From NCBI GenBank assembly GCA_963710355.1, contig CAVPZU010000003.1, positions 1,104,203 to 1,168,202 of the forward strand: 64,000 bases of DNA. The letters are read 5' to 3'. Under the pieces are notes generated by a model. It was not told the DNA's origin, made no database searches, and was given only the letters and a program-made list of their open reading frames with translations. Below are positions 36,548-46,725 of this stretch, one piece after another. Positions within the stretch are counted from its first letter, which is position 1. Every line of letters starts with the position of its first letter. The position numbers were made by a program, and so were the translations under genes. This DNA comes from Fen-1359 sp963710355 (GTDB lineage: Bacteria > Planctomycetota > Phycisphaerae > Sedimentisphaerales > Anaerobacaceae).

Positions 36548-37044
36548 TTGATATTAAGCAGTTTGGCGATTGTTGCAGAGATGCGTTTGGCTGCCTCAAC
36601 GATTTCCTTTGAGGGTTTCGCTCCGAAGGCCAGCGTTTTGGGTTGGATGCCGATTGTTATGGGCTCGAATTTAAACGACTGGAGGAGATAATTGGTCAGG
36701 ACCTTGAGGGGCAGCGAGTGCGTGCAAAAGGATGTGCCGCCGATTTCATCAAGATTTAGCAGCTTGATAGTGCCTGGCTTGGCGCCGAATTCTGCTGAAT
36801 CGATAATTATCAGGTGCGTCGGCTGGCATTTTTTTATTTCGCCAGTGAGATTTTCCGGGGCAGTGTCCCCGATTAAAACCAGGACTGCAGGCGGGGTGTT
36901 TTTACGTGTGATGATTTTTTCGATATGTTGAGCAGCGAGGACTCCTGCGACGTCATCGCCCCGCAACTCCGAGCCGATGCCGAGGACGACGACCCGACGG
37001 GCATTTTCAAGTTTAGGTTTCAGTATTGTTTCCAGCGTCTGCAC
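36544..37044 (-). CDS. Hydrogenase maturation protease (HycI/M52 family)
   Basis: Endopeptidase that removes the C-terminal tail of a [NiFe]-hydrogenase large subunit after nickel insertion. 166 residues; the start codon is GTG 37044. The N-terminal VVVLGIGSELRGDDVAG contains the conserved Asp of the M52 nickel-sensing site. A further conserved part is LIIIDSAEFGAKPGT, and the C-terminal half has THSLPLKVL and GIQPKTLAFG, as in HycI. It is the last gene of the operon and overlaps the ferredoxin-like gene by 32 bases. Its presence fits the roughly 48-residue tail after the large subunit's last Cys motif. Confidence 0.88.
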   Translation of the reverse strand: MQTLETILKPKLENARRVVVLGIGSELRGDDVAGVLAAQHIEKIITRKNTPPAVLVLIGDTAPENLTGEIKKCQPTHLIIIDSAEFGAKPGTIKLLNLDEIGGTSFCTHSLPLKVLTNYLLQSFKFEPITIGIQPKTLAFGAKPSKEIVEAAKRISATIAKLLNIK

Positions 37045-37390
37045 TGAAAACCACCTTCAGTTTTTTATGGTCTAACTGGGCCAGCTCGAATTCCGGCGTT
37101 GCTTCAAGCGCTTTTTTGGGGCAGGTATCCACGCATTGCGCACAGTATATGCATTTGTCGAGGTCTATCACGGCCTCAAATTTCTTTTCGCCGGTTTGCC
37201 GAATCGTTATCGCGCCGGAGGGGCAGTCCTTCATACACATCTTGCAGCCGATACATTTTTCGGGATGAAAATGCAGCTTGCCGCGAAAATTCTTCGGCAT
37301 CGCCTTTTTCACAAACGGATACGATGTGGTCGCGGGCTTTTTGAAAAGCGACTGCAACACCTGGCTCATCATTTTTCCCGGTCTGAACAT
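37013..37390 (-). CDS. Hydrogenase ferredoxin-like subunit (NuoI/EchF-like)
   Basis: Electron-transfer subunit with two [4Fe-4S] clusters. 125 residues from ATG 37390 (MFRPGKMMSQ), which forms TAATG with the upstream gene. The first cluster motif is CIGCKMCMKDCP (about residue 45) and the second is CIYCAQCVDTCP (about 80). It links an external ferredoxin to the small subunit. Position after the NuoH-like gene is typical of group 4 hydrogenases and complex I. Confidence 0.9.
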   Translation of the reverse strand: MFRPGKMMSQVLQSLFKKPATTSYPFVKKAMPKNFRGKLHFHPEKCIGCKMCMKDCPSGAITIRQTGEKKFEAVIDLDKCIYCAQCVDTCPKKALEATPEFELAQLDHKKLKVVFSADAGNNTET

Positions 37391-38328
37391 TAGCTGTGCG
37401 TCCCCTTTATAATCAAGTCGGCAATGAACTGCAGGAAAGCAATCGGAGCGACGACCTTCCAGCAAAAGCTTATCATCTGGTCGATACGCAATCGTGCGAA
37501 TATCGTCCGAAACAGCGATATAAGCCCTATTATAAACATGACCTTGACCAGATATACGACAAAGCCGATTCCCGGCGAAAGGTGCAGACCGAATGGCAGG
37601 AATACCGCCGCCAGCAATGATGCCCCGATAACCAGCTCCATATCAATAGCCAGCCGGAATAAGGCAAGAAGCCGCCCGCTATATTCGGTAAAAGCGCCTG
37701 CGACAATTTCCGTTTCCGCCTCAGGTATATCGAACGGCACTTTTTCTAATTTTCCCAACAGGGCCACAATGGCTATTACGAAGCCCACCACGTTAAACAG
37801 GATGTGCCACGGATGAGCACTGAAGTATTCGGCCATTCCGCTTAATGACCAGGTGTCCGCCAGCATCGCAGGGGCAAGAATGCTCAAAAAAAGGGGAATC
37901 TCGTATGCAAACAACTGTGTAATCGACCGGATGGCCCCAAGTCATTGAAAAAACGCTGCGTGAATACCAGCCGCCGAGAAAATACGTTAGCGTGGGGATC
38001 GTTAATAAATACAGCACGACAACGAGGTCGCCGTTGAATGAAAACAGCGCTGTTTGCCCCACATCGGCATATAGAGAAAGGCGGTGATAATCGAGGTCAT
38101 TGCAATGACCGGCATCAGCTTGAATACGCCCGAGTCGGCGTGCTGAGGCACAACGTCTTCCTTTGCCGCCAGCTTGATAAAGTCAGCCACCGGCTGAAAC
38201 CAGGGAGGGCCGACCCTGTTCTGCAGCATCGCGCAGAGTTTTCGGTCGATATACTCGGCCGCAAGACCGAACGCGGCGATAAATAACAAACCGGGAAAAA
38301 CAAATATATTGAACAACGCACCTGTCAT
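37390..38328 (-). CDS. Hydrogenase membrane subunit, NuoH-like, two frame breaks
   Basis: Membrane anchor of the peripheral arm (NuoH, HycD, EchB family). The ATG at 38328 gives MTGALFNIFVFPGLLFIAAF, then EYIDRKLCAMLQNRVGPPWFQP, the family signature. The frame breaks near 38047 and near 37930. The later part has VPFDIPEAETEIVAGAFTEYSG, the conserved loop facing the quinone- or hydrogenase-like subunit. Joined it is about 312 residues with eight hydrophobic segments. It overlaps the large-subunit stop (TAATG). Confidence 0.87.
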
Positions 38329-39564
38329 TAGTTCGACTCTCTCACTATTTTAAGTTTTCTGTTCAATTTCGAAAAATCTATTCCCTGTCCGCGATACCAC
38401 TCTATGCCGTATGTTCGCAGCGTTGGCCAGTCCATTGTGTTCGCCTGCCCGTTATTCAAATCTCTTGTCGAGACGGTCCTGTCGGTGCAGGAAAAACACG
38501 GGTCGATGGCGGCTATCACTATCGGCATATCCGCAAGATACCCGTCCTTGAGCATGTGAGCAACCACCTGAATGTTTGCCAGTGTTGGCGCCCGCACCTT
38601 TACACGTTCCGGCTTGTCGGTTCCGTTCGCCTTGACGTAATGAACGTCCTCGCCGCGAGGTGCCTCATATCGGCTTATCGCCTGTCCCGCCGGAATTTTG
38701 CGCGGTGCCTTGACCGCTATCGGGCCGGCGGGCAAAGCCCTCAGAATTTGCCGAACCAGCTTATACGATTCCATCAGTTCGCCTAATCGCACCAGGGTTC
38801 TTCCGTAAACATCGTTATGGTTGTCGGTGATTACCTCGAATGAAAGCTCGCCGTAAGCGGCATAAGGGTCGTCGCGTCTTGTGTCCCTGTTCAACACCTG
38901 ATGCCCGGGCCGTCGGACCAACCGCACCGAGGCGCATTGCATCCTCTTTTGAAAGCGTCCCGACCCCTGAAAGCCGTTCCCTCAGTGTTATCTCTTCTGT
39001 TCCCACCTGGACATAATATTTTGTCCGCTCTTCGAGCTTATCTATGGCGTTTAGTATCTGCGGTATCTGCTCGGTCGTCATATCTCTTCTCACGCCGCCG
39101 ATGGTGTTTATTCCGTAGTTGACGCGGTTGCCGGTAAGCAGTGCGAGTATGTCCATCACGGCTTCACGGTCCCGCCAGGTGTACATTAAAAGCGTATCAA
39201 AACCGATTTCGTGGCCTGCGACTCCGAGCCACAAAAGATGGCTGTGAATTCTTTCAAGCTCTGCGACCAAAGTGCGGATATAAATCGCCCGCTTTGGAAC
39301 TTCAAGCCCTGCTATTTCCTCGACCGCCTGGATAAAGCACGTCGAATGGGAATGCGAGCATATCCCGCAGACCCGTTCGATAAGATACATATCCTGGATA
39401 TACGTCCGTTCTTCGCAGGCCTTTTCGATGCCGCGATGGTTGTAACCCAGCCGGACGGTCGTATCGGCGATTTTCTCACCCCTCAGCGTCAGCAAAAAGC
39501 TTTCCGGCTCCTTTAGAGCCGGGTGCTGCGGCCCTATCGGGACTCTAAAATTGCGTTCAGGCAT
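38328..39564 (-). CDS. [NiFe]-hydrogenase large subunit, group 4 (NuoD-like), frame-broken
   Basis: Catalytic subunit that makes or oxidises H2. It has both nickel-binding Cys pairs: ERVCGICSHSHS near residue 63 and DPCFSCTDR near the C-terminus. Complex I NuoD proteins have lost these cysteines, so this one should be a true hydrogenase. The N-terminus VPIGPQHPALKEPE is the NuoD/HycE type. The frame breaks near 38905. After the last Cys motif about 48 residues remain, a plausible tail for removal by the M52 protease encoded downstream. It has about 412 residues when joined. It overlaps neighbouring genes at both ends. Confidence 0.92.
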
Positions 39565-40046
39565 TATCAGCCACCTCCTTTTTTGCGGCGGTTTGCTCCG
39601 GCTTCCAGTCCTTGCGTAACGGGAACTGGTCGGCGGGCCAGTCGTCAGGCAAAGGATACCTGTTGCCCGCGGGCAAATCTTCTACCTGTATCCCAAGTAA
39701 ATCCATCAAGCTCTCTTTCGTAAGCGTCCGCCGCTGGGAAATACTCGTACTGATTGTCTTTATTACCGGGTTTTCCTTCGGCACACTGATGTGCAAGTTC
39801 AGCATTATTCCGTTTTCCTTAGCCAAATGGTAAAGAACGCCGAGCGTTGCCCCCTCATCAAGGCCGGTTATCGCTGCCAGAATTACAAATTCCAGATTGT
39901 CAACCGCGTAACTCAAAAACGTCGGCGAAGCCGGATGCCGGCACGTCTGCGAAGATTCGTCTTATTCTCGCAACGTTTATCTTGTCAGTCAGATAACTGA
40001 ATTTTTTGATAAGCTGCCGTTTGATTTTTTCTTCTTCTTCAAACAT
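39557..40046 (-). CDS. NuoC-like (30 kDa) hydrogenase subunit, frame-broken
   Basis: Structural partner of the large subunit. The ATG at 40046 gives MFEEEEKIKRQLIKKFSYLTD. The frame breaks near 39918. The protein then resumes SYAVDNLEFVILAAITGLDEG, which precedes the conserved C-terminal PLPDDWPADQFPLRKDWKP of 30-kDa subunits. Joined it has about 163 residues. It overlaps both neighbouring genes, indicating a coupled operon. Confidence 0.85.
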
Positions 40047-40531
40047 GTGACGAAAGCTCCAAATCAGATTTTTCTATTTTCTCTTCAGTAGCGGGTTTTT
40101 CCCCTTTTATACTGGCCAGCAGTTTCACGACTCCGTCGATAATCGCCTTTGGGCTTGCAGGACAGCCGGGTATGTAAACCGAAACCGGTATAACCTCGTT
40201 TATACCACCCTCAACATTGTAGCAGCCCTTGAAAACGCCGCCGGAGCAGGCACAGGTGCCGACTGCAACGACAAATTTCGGCTCCGGCATCTGTTCATAG
40301 ATTCTTATCAGTCGGTCTTTTATCTGGCGAGTCACCGGGCCTGAGCAGACAAGAACATCGGCATGTCTTGGTGTGCCTTTCAATATGATTCCAAAACGCT
40401 CAACGTCGTAACGCGGGGTCAGTGCCGCGATAAGCTCGATGTCGCAGGCATTGCAGGCGCCGGTATTGAAATGAAGTATCCACGGCGACTTAATTCTTGC
40501 CCATGTTATTATTTTCTCAGTTAAAGCTCAT
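40039..40531 (-). CDS. NuoB-like hydrogenase small subunit, frame-broken near the start
   Basis: Carries the proximal [4Fe-4S] cluster next to the NiFe site. The proposed ATG at 40531 lies behind GGAGGT. One extra base near 40521 breaks the frame after three codons; it then reads TEKIITWARIKSPWILHFN. The cluster ligands are in TGACNACDIE, VGTCACSGG and VYIPGCPASP. Joined it is about 164 residues, a normal size for the small subunit of group 4 enzymes. It overlaps the NuoC-like gene. Confidence 0.88.
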
Positions 40532-40537
40532 CTCGGC

Positions 40538-40875
40538 TTACCTCCTATACAAAACAGATAATCCGATAATTGCACCGAGTATGTAAACGACGGCAATAAG
40601 AGACGTTTCAATCGTTGCGACCGGCACTGTTGCAATCATCAGTGCAACCACGTGCAGTATCGTAAAATAAAACGCGAAGGGGAAAAACTGGCTGTAGTCG
40701 GGCTGTATCATAGTGGGTCGGAAAGTCTTCTCCGCAGGCGTATTCCTTGGTTAGGTCATCGGGCAGCTTCCTGGGTCTGAACGCCAGCTTTGACAACACC
40801 ATGTGCGAGACACAAGGTGACAACCAAAACCAGAATAAATGCTATCGGTGGTGTGAATAACAACTCATTTGTCAT
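40538..40875 (-). CDS. NuoA-like small membrane subunit, two frame breaks
   Basis: About 112 residues when three frames are joined. The start MTNELLFTPPIAFILVLVV contains a first membrane segment. The middle reads KLAFRPRKLPDDLTKEYACG, and the end contains DYSQFFPFAFYFTILHVVAL and LSVLYRR. The EYACGE loop between hydrophobic segments parallels the YECG loop of NuoA. The breaks are near 40790 and 40700. It lies between NuoK-like and NuoB-like genes. The match to NuoA is weaker than those of its neighbours. Confidence 0.6.
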
Positions 40876-40881
40876 CTGCTC

Positions 40882-41203
40882 TTAACCCTTAATATTCTTA
40901 AGTAACCTTGTGTCTATCGATTTATTATGCTTATACACACAGAGCACTATCCCAACCGCCACTGCGATTACCACCACCTCGATTACTATCAGAGTAATGG
41001 CCAGCGCCTGCGCCAGAGCCGTCCGGCCGGTAATATAGCCAGCCAGAATGATAAACAGCGTTACGCTTTTCGTTAGAAGCTCCAGTCCTATCAGCGCCCT
41101 TATCAGATTGTATGTCACTATCAGACAGTAAAAGCCCGTTATCAACACAAGAGCTAGCACCTATGCTGAACAGCCAGAACAACTGCGGCATATCGTTAAC
41201 CAT
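40882..41203 (-). CDS. NuoK/MrpC-like subunit, frame-broken
   Basis: Small three-helix membrane subunit of the proton-conducting arm. The ATG at 41203 gives MVNDMPQLFWLFSIG. The frame shifts near 41160 and continues LALVLITGFYCLIVTYNLIR. ALIGLELLTKSVTLF is the conserved second helix with its Glu, the buried proton-path residue of NuoK. A third helix and a short basic tail follow. Joined it is about 107 residues. Confidence 0.82.
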
Positions 41204-41688
41204 TCCCGTATTCCTTAAACAATGCGACTACCCCAAATGCTCCGGCCAGCAGAATAACAATCTGTCCCAGCAGGTCGAGATGCCGCAGGTTCCATATTAT
41301 ATTACGAACGTCGTTTGCCGTTGGTGCGGCAGGTAAATTAAAGTCAAAGGGTATATGAAGCCGGTATAGGGCCACCCCCGCCAGAATAACGATTACGGGC
41401 AAGAAGCCAGAATTTGGACAGGCGTTCTTTTTTTCTGACCGCCAGTTGTTCATCCGTAGACCGCTGGGTCAGGCCGATGCTGCTGATGAAAATGGCTGAA
41501 ATCAATCCTGCACAAACGGATAATTCAAACACCGCTGCAAGCGGCGAGATTAAGCTGAAACATAATTATCGTAAGTATCACGCTGGTGATACGCCAGGCC
41601 GATGACCGACCGCAATAAGCCGAGTGGTCATCACCGTCCAAACGGCGGCTATAACGAAAACCACGGCAAGTATGATATTTATTGTCAT
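41196..41688 (-). CDS. NuoJ/MbhD-like membrane subunit, several frame breaks
   Basis: Coding is spread over three frames. Reading from ATG 41688: MTINIILAVVFVIAAVWTV, then LLRSVIGLA, TSVILTIIMFQ and SPLAAVFELSVCAGLISAIF. The C-terminal part has WNLRHLDLLGQIVILLAGAF. The order of hydrophobic helices and the AxxELSVCAG segment resemble NuoJ or the DUF4040 subunit of Mbh/Mrp complexes. Breaks are near 41620, 41560 and 41400, possibly more. The reconstructed length is about 163 residues. Confidence 0.6.
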
Positions 41689-41740
41689 ATTAGTTTTTCA
41701 AAACTATTTAAGAAAACTGCTTATCGGCATCAGGACACTG

Positions 41741-43132
41741 TTAAACATTAAGCGGGAAAAGCAAACCCACGCCGATTATTATCGCCGCAAGCACCGAGGC
41801 CGGCAGAACGATTCCAAATCCGGCTTCTCTTACGTTCTGCAATCCGTCGGCCAGTATCCCGAAGAAGACCTTTCGCTGCATCAGGAGCAGATACGCCAGC
41901 GTGAGAATGCTGGCCAAGTACAGCGATAACCGCATAAGCATACAAGCTGTTTTGCCACAACGCTATCACGATAATCAGCTTGCTCCAGAATCCCGCCAAC
42001 GGCGGCACGCCCGCCGTTGACAAAAACGCTATCAGGGAGGTGACGTTGGTAACGGCATCTTTGCCCCCAGCCCTCCGAGCTTGTTCATATCGGTCGTGCC
42101 TGATTGCTGCTCAACGGCCGCGGAGTTTACAAACAGCAGCGACTTGAAGATTGAATGATTAAATAAATGAAAGACCGCTCCGACAATGCCGAGGTTTGTG
42201 CCGCAGCCCAGTCCGAGAATTATATAGCCGACCTGACTGATGCTCGAATAGGCGAGCATTCTCTTAAAATCGCTTTGGCCCAGGGCTGCGAAGGCGCCTA
42301 CCAGAATGGAAATGGTGCCGACAAGCATAAGAATATGGTTTATTGAAGCGTTACCTGCGAATACCGATGTTACCAGCCGTATCAATGCGTATATGCCGGA
42401 TGCTTTGGTTGCTATGCCGGCCAGAAGGACGGATGCAGCCGCCGGTGCCGCTGAATATGCCGCGGGCAGCCAGCCGTGGAATGGCACAAGGCCTCCTTTT
42501 ATGAACAGTCCGCATATAAAAATGCCTACGGCGAAGATAACCAGTGGATTGCCGTTGACCTGGCGGATTGCGTTGCCGACGGAGGCAAACGAGGTGTCGC
42601 CGGCGACAAGCAGCAGTATTGAGATTGACAGCAGCATCATTATCGTTGCCGTTGCCGAGAGGATTATATATTTGAAGGCGCCTTCGAGGGCGTTGATGTC
42701 CCGCTGGGAAGCTATGAGGATGAAAGATGAAACGGCGGTTATCTCAATGAAGATATAGAGCGAGAAAAGGTCGGTCAGCATCACCGTGCCGTTCATTCCT
42801 ATCATCGCAACCATAACCAGATTTACAAAGCCGAATTTCTGTGTTGGATTGCTGATTGTTTGCCAGCCGACAAGAACCGTCGCAAAGACCACGATGCCGA
42901 CAGAGAGAAGCAGCACAAGCGTAAGGTTGTCATAGTGAAGGTTGAGCGTAAGAAAGCTCGCCCAGACGTTCGAACCGCCTGCGATTCCCAGAGCAAGCAG
43001 TATCACCGCAACAATTTGCCATAGCGATAAAAGAAGCCCAACCCACAAGGCCAGCTTCTGCATCACATTCCTGAACGGCAGATTAAGAATCATTATTGCC
43101 AGCAAAGGTAGCAGTAAAAACAGTGAAAGCAT
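41741..43132 (-). CDS. Antiporter-like subunit (NuoN/MrpD-like), frame-broken
   Basis: Proton-pumping membrane subunit with about 13 hydrophobic segments. The ATG at 43132 gives MLSLFLLLPLLAIMILNLPF. The conserved SLYIFIEITAVSSFILIA contains the functional Glu. FIKGGLVPFHGWLPAAYSAAP contains the family Lys and Pro. FKRMLAYSSISQVGYI follows. The frame breaks near 42047 and again near 41930, with STAGVPPLAGFWSK between. Joined it is about 464 residues. Confidence 0.88.
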
Positions 43133-43150
43133 ATTGCCTCACACTTATCG

Positions 43151-44977
43151 TTAAAACGATTTCAATAACATTATTACTACCAGTAAAATACCAACTAATG
43201 ACCAGACCACATACAGCGAATAGCTGCCTGTATGTGCAAGTTTTATCCCGTTTGTAATAAAATTCGCCAAACGCACCGACAGGCCGTCATAAAGCCAGTC
43301 AATGGCCCTGTCTATCCACCAGCCGAGCTTCGAGATTCCCTGCACAATTTTGAGACCTATATCATAAGGGTCGAAGAATCGTTTTTCGGCCCTGTTGTAA
43401 ATTCCTTCCAATATCGGGGCGTGGCGGATGTGTTCGCTTGCCTTGTAGCCGCCGCCCATTATTTTTACTGCGAGCAAATGGTGCAGCAAAGCACCAACCA
43501 GAACCACTACAGAAATCGCAATCAGCATCGTGTTGGCGGTAAATTCGTGTCCTGCCAGACGTTGCTCGCCGACTACCGGCTTGAAAAGGTTGACGGGAAG
43601 CTGATGACGCAGGCCGAAAAGCACGCATATTGAGGCGATGACAATCATCGGTATCAGCATAGCGAGCGGTGCTTCCTTAACGTTTTTGTTTGACTCGCTT
43701 AATTTGCCTAAGAACGCAGCGTGCCCGAGTTTCAAAAATGAGGCGGCGGTAAAAAACGAACCCAGAATGGCCGCGAGATAGAACACTGTTCCTCTTTCAA
43801 GGGCAGCATCATATACAAGCTCTTTGGAGTAGAAACCGTTGAAAGGCGGAACCCCTGAAATGGAAGCAGCCGTGATTAAAAAACATAAAAAAGTAAGCGG
43901 CATTTTAACCCCGATGCCGCCTAATTTGCCCAAATCAGTTGTGCCCGTTTGCTTTTCCACCGAGCCGCCGGTAAGAAACAGGCAGCTCTTATACAAAGCA
44001 TTGTTAATCATATGGAACAGGCCGCCAATGATGCCAACGGGCAGGCAGGTGCCGATACCCAGTATCATATAGCCCACCTGGCTGATGGCGTGGTATGAGA
44101 GCAGCCGCTTGTAATCCTTTTGGACCAGCGCCATCATCACCGCCAGAAGGATTGTGACGGCGCCGATAACCATAAGAAGTGTACTTATCCACGAGCTAGC
44201 GTCGAGCTTGAACATATCCAGTGAAATCCTCGTCAGAAAATAAATTCCCAGCAGCTTCTCGAGCGAGGCTGGCAGGAATGCCATAAATGGCACCGGGGCA
44301 TCGACTGCCGCGTCAGGAATCCAGCTATGGAAAGGCATAGACCCGCCTTTTGAAATCGCACCTATCATTAGAAACACAAAGGCCAGACAGCCCAGGGAAT
44401 CGAGAGGCAAACTAATTTTGGATATCGTCATCGTGCCGGCCAGATACGCCGTAAGACCAATACCCATCATCATACATAAATCGCAGATGCCGATAATGAT
44501 AAAGGCCTTTATTGCGGTCTTTAAAGCCCCGGGGCGACCTATCGCTATCAGCCCGAACAGCGTCAAAAGCAATCCTTCCCAGAAGAAAAGCATCAGGACG
44601 AGATTGTCGGACAAGACCGCGCCGTTTGCCATTGCGGCGGTTATCAGCAAATAGCAGTAAAACTGGTTCAGGTGGGGCCTGTCCCGCATAAATGAGCAAC
44701 TGTATAAAACAAACAAAAATGCAAATACTGATGCTGCGAGGACTATAAAAGCGCTGAAATGATACAGCCGAAATGCAAACTCGATTCCAAAGCCGACCCA
44801 GGGAACTGACCAGTTTATGTTTTGTCTGAACAGCCATATTGATAGCCCCAGTGTCGCAGCCGTGGCGAGAAGGGCAATTGCCTCCTTAACACCGCGTAAC
44901 CTCTTTGGGACCAGCAACGTTAAAATGCCTGCAACGAGTGGTATGGCTATCAGCAAAAGTATTATAGAGTCTGTCAT
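43151..44977 (-). CDS. Antiporter-like subunit (NuoL-like), intact
   Basis: 608 residues from ATG 44977 (MTDSIILLLIAIPLVAG), which overlaps the preceding stop and follows a GGTGA site. The frame is intact, unlike most neighbours. Key features are NLVLMLFFWEGLLLTLFGL (with the Glu), GGSMPFHSWIPDA and YKRLLSYHAISQVGYM. A long C-terminal section ends in a predicted amphipathic region and a final helix, like the lateral helix of NuoL. It is one of three antiporter-like subunits in this operon. Confidence 0.93.
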   Translation of the reverse strand: MTDSIILLLIAIPLVAGILTLLVPKRLRGVKEAIALLATAATLGLSIWLFRQNINWSVPWVGFGIEFAFRLYHFSAFIVLAASVFAFLFVLYSCSFMRDRPHLNQFYCYLLITAAMANGAVLSDNLVLMLFFWEGLLLTLFGLIAIGRPGALKTAIKAFIIIGICDLCMMMGIGLTAYLAGTMTISKISLPLDSLGCLAFVFLMIGAISKGGSMPFHSWIPDAAVDAPVPFMAFLPASLEKLLGIYFLTRISLDMFKLDASSWISTLLMVIGAVTILLAVMMALVQKDYKRLLSYHAISQVGYMILGIGTCLPVGIIGGLFHMINNALYKSCLFLTGGSVEKQTGTTDLGKLGGIGVKMPLTFLCFLITAASISGVPPFNGFYSKELVYDAALERGTVFYLAAILGSFFTAASFLKLGHAAFLGKLSESNKNVKEAPLAMLIPMIVIASICVLFGLRHQLPVNLFKPVVGEQRLAGHEFTANTMLIAISVVVLVGALLHHLLAVKIMGGGYKASEHIRHAPILEGIYNRAEKRFFDPYDIGLKIVQGISKLGWWIDRAIDWLYDGLSVRLANFITNGIKLAHTGSYSLYVVWSLVGILLVVIMLLKSF

Positions 44978-46418
44978 CTGGTCACCCCCGGCAGTTGCTG
45001 AATCGCAGACATCACGAATTGGGTGGGCCAAGCGACAAAAAAGCCCGCCGCCAATGACAATACCGCCAGTGAGGCAACGCTAATAACCATCACAGGCGAA
45101 CCTTCCCTGGCCAGCTGGGTCTTCGCTTCGCCTAAGAAGACCAGGTTGAAGGCCCTGAAAAGATATATGATTGTCATAAACGCGCCCAACAGGAACACAA
45201 ACATAATCCACAAGTTACCTGTCTGAATCGTGCTTGTCATCACCATATACTTGCTGAAAAACCCTCCGAACGGCGGTATGCCCATTACGGAAAATGCACA
45301 AAACAGAAATGCGATTGCGGTAACGGGCATTGTTTTTATCAGGCCGCCCAAGCGGGTTATGTCTTTTGTTTTTGTGTTCTGCTCGACAATGCCTGCGCAA
45401 AGGAAGAGTCCCCCCTTTGCCAGGCCGTGCATCAATATATAAAGTATCGCCCCAACGACGCCGAGTTCGTTTCCGATAGACAAGCCCAGAAAAATAAAAC
45501 CTATTTGGCTGACCGTCGAATAGGCGATTATGCGTTTGAGGTCCGTATCAATCATCGCGGCGCCTGCCGCCACTAAGGCGCTTACGCCTGCGATTATGGG
45601 CACCGCTGTGTGCCAGAATGCGTCAACAGTGAAGGTCGCGATGAATAATCTGGCGAAGACGTAGACGCCGATTTTCACAAGCAGGGCCGCGTGCAGCAGG
45701 GCCGTCACCGGAGATGGCGCCACGCCGGCATCGGGGAGCCAAGTGTGAAAAGGCAGCGTTGCGGATTTGGAAAGTATGCCCACAAGAATCAACCCGACTG
45801 CCAGATTCGGCAAATGGCCGGTTCCAAGTTTTTCTCTTATGACCTGCAGGTCGAATGAGCCGGTGTCCTGGTAGATGCTGATAAATGCGATGAGCATCAA
45901 TAGAGAGCCGAGCATCGTTACTAAAAACGCCTTGTCTGCCCGTATGACGTGCTGTTTTTCCCTGAAAAAGCCGATAAGCGCCAACTCGTTATGGCCGTTA
46001 TTTCCCAGAACAGATATAGGAAGATGAGGTTTTCGGAAAAAATCAATCCCAGCATTCCACCCAGAAACAGCAGGACCATAAGGTAGTATTCGTTCTGGTT
46101 TTCGTAGTGACTGATATAGCCGAAGGAGTAGAAGATGATTATCGAGCTTATAAAGGCCGAAACAATCGCCATAAACACTGCAAGGCCATCGGCATAAAGG
46201 ACGAAGTTGAAGTTGTTGTCAAAATTAGTGCTGACCTTTACCGACCCATTGGATACAACCGCCGGCAAAATGGCGACCACTAATATGAGCGGGACTACCG
46301 CCAAGGCCAGTGCAATGATGTTTCTCAGGCCGGCGGATATGCGGCCCAGCAAAGGCAGAACAAATGCCCCAATACACGGAGCAAGAACCACACAAAGGAG
46401 CATCAATCGACCATCCAT
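44974..46418 (-). CDS. Antiporter-like subunit (NuoM/HyfF-like), frame-broken
   Basis: First gene of the operon. ATG 46418 gives MDGRLMLLCVVLAPCIGAFV. FSENLIFLYLFWEITAITSW carries the conserved Glu, and the frame breaks just after it, near 45975. The protein resumes ALIGFFREKQHVIRADKAF, then KSATLPFHTWLPDAGVAPSP and LKRIIAYSTVSQIGFIFL. Joined it is about 481 residues with 13-14 hydrophobic segments. The 307-base gap upstream should hold the operon promoter, but I cannot identify it. Confidence 0.9.
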
Positions 46419-46725
46419 AATCGCCTGTTTACCTGCAAGAAAATCAAAGCAACTACCTTATAAAACCGGCTATAGTAATTTCCCGACTTTGTAGAAATTA
46501 TAAAACTCTGTCATCCAATAGTCAAATTGATTTCTGGATGGCTGCGGGATATTAAATTGCAGGGGTTAACCTATTGACTTTCATTTCGTATAATAATCAC
46601 AAGCCAATATATTGCAATTGGTTGTAATTATCGACCGCTGCTGCCTTATTGAAAATAACAACCGTTACTACAACTAACCCGGGATTATCTGAAAAACTAT
46701 CGTTATTTTTTAAGGAGGAAGGATT
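46419..46725. other. Divergent intergenic region between hydrogenase operon and integrase
   Basis: About 307 AT-rich bases between divergent genes. It must hold promoters for both sides. No gene, terminator or clear inverted repeat is seen apart from the -10-like element at 46589-46594. Confidence 0.5.
46566..46594 (+). promoter_or_regulatory. Candidate integrase promoter
   Basis: TTAACC and a perfect TATAAT are separated by 17 bases, about 130 bases before the integrase start. The -35 is weak. Confidence 0.3.

Noticed and set aside
38328..39564. Complex I NuoD rather than hydrogenase
   Set aside because: Both nickel-binding Cys pairs and an adjacent maturation protease are present, which NuoD proteins lack.
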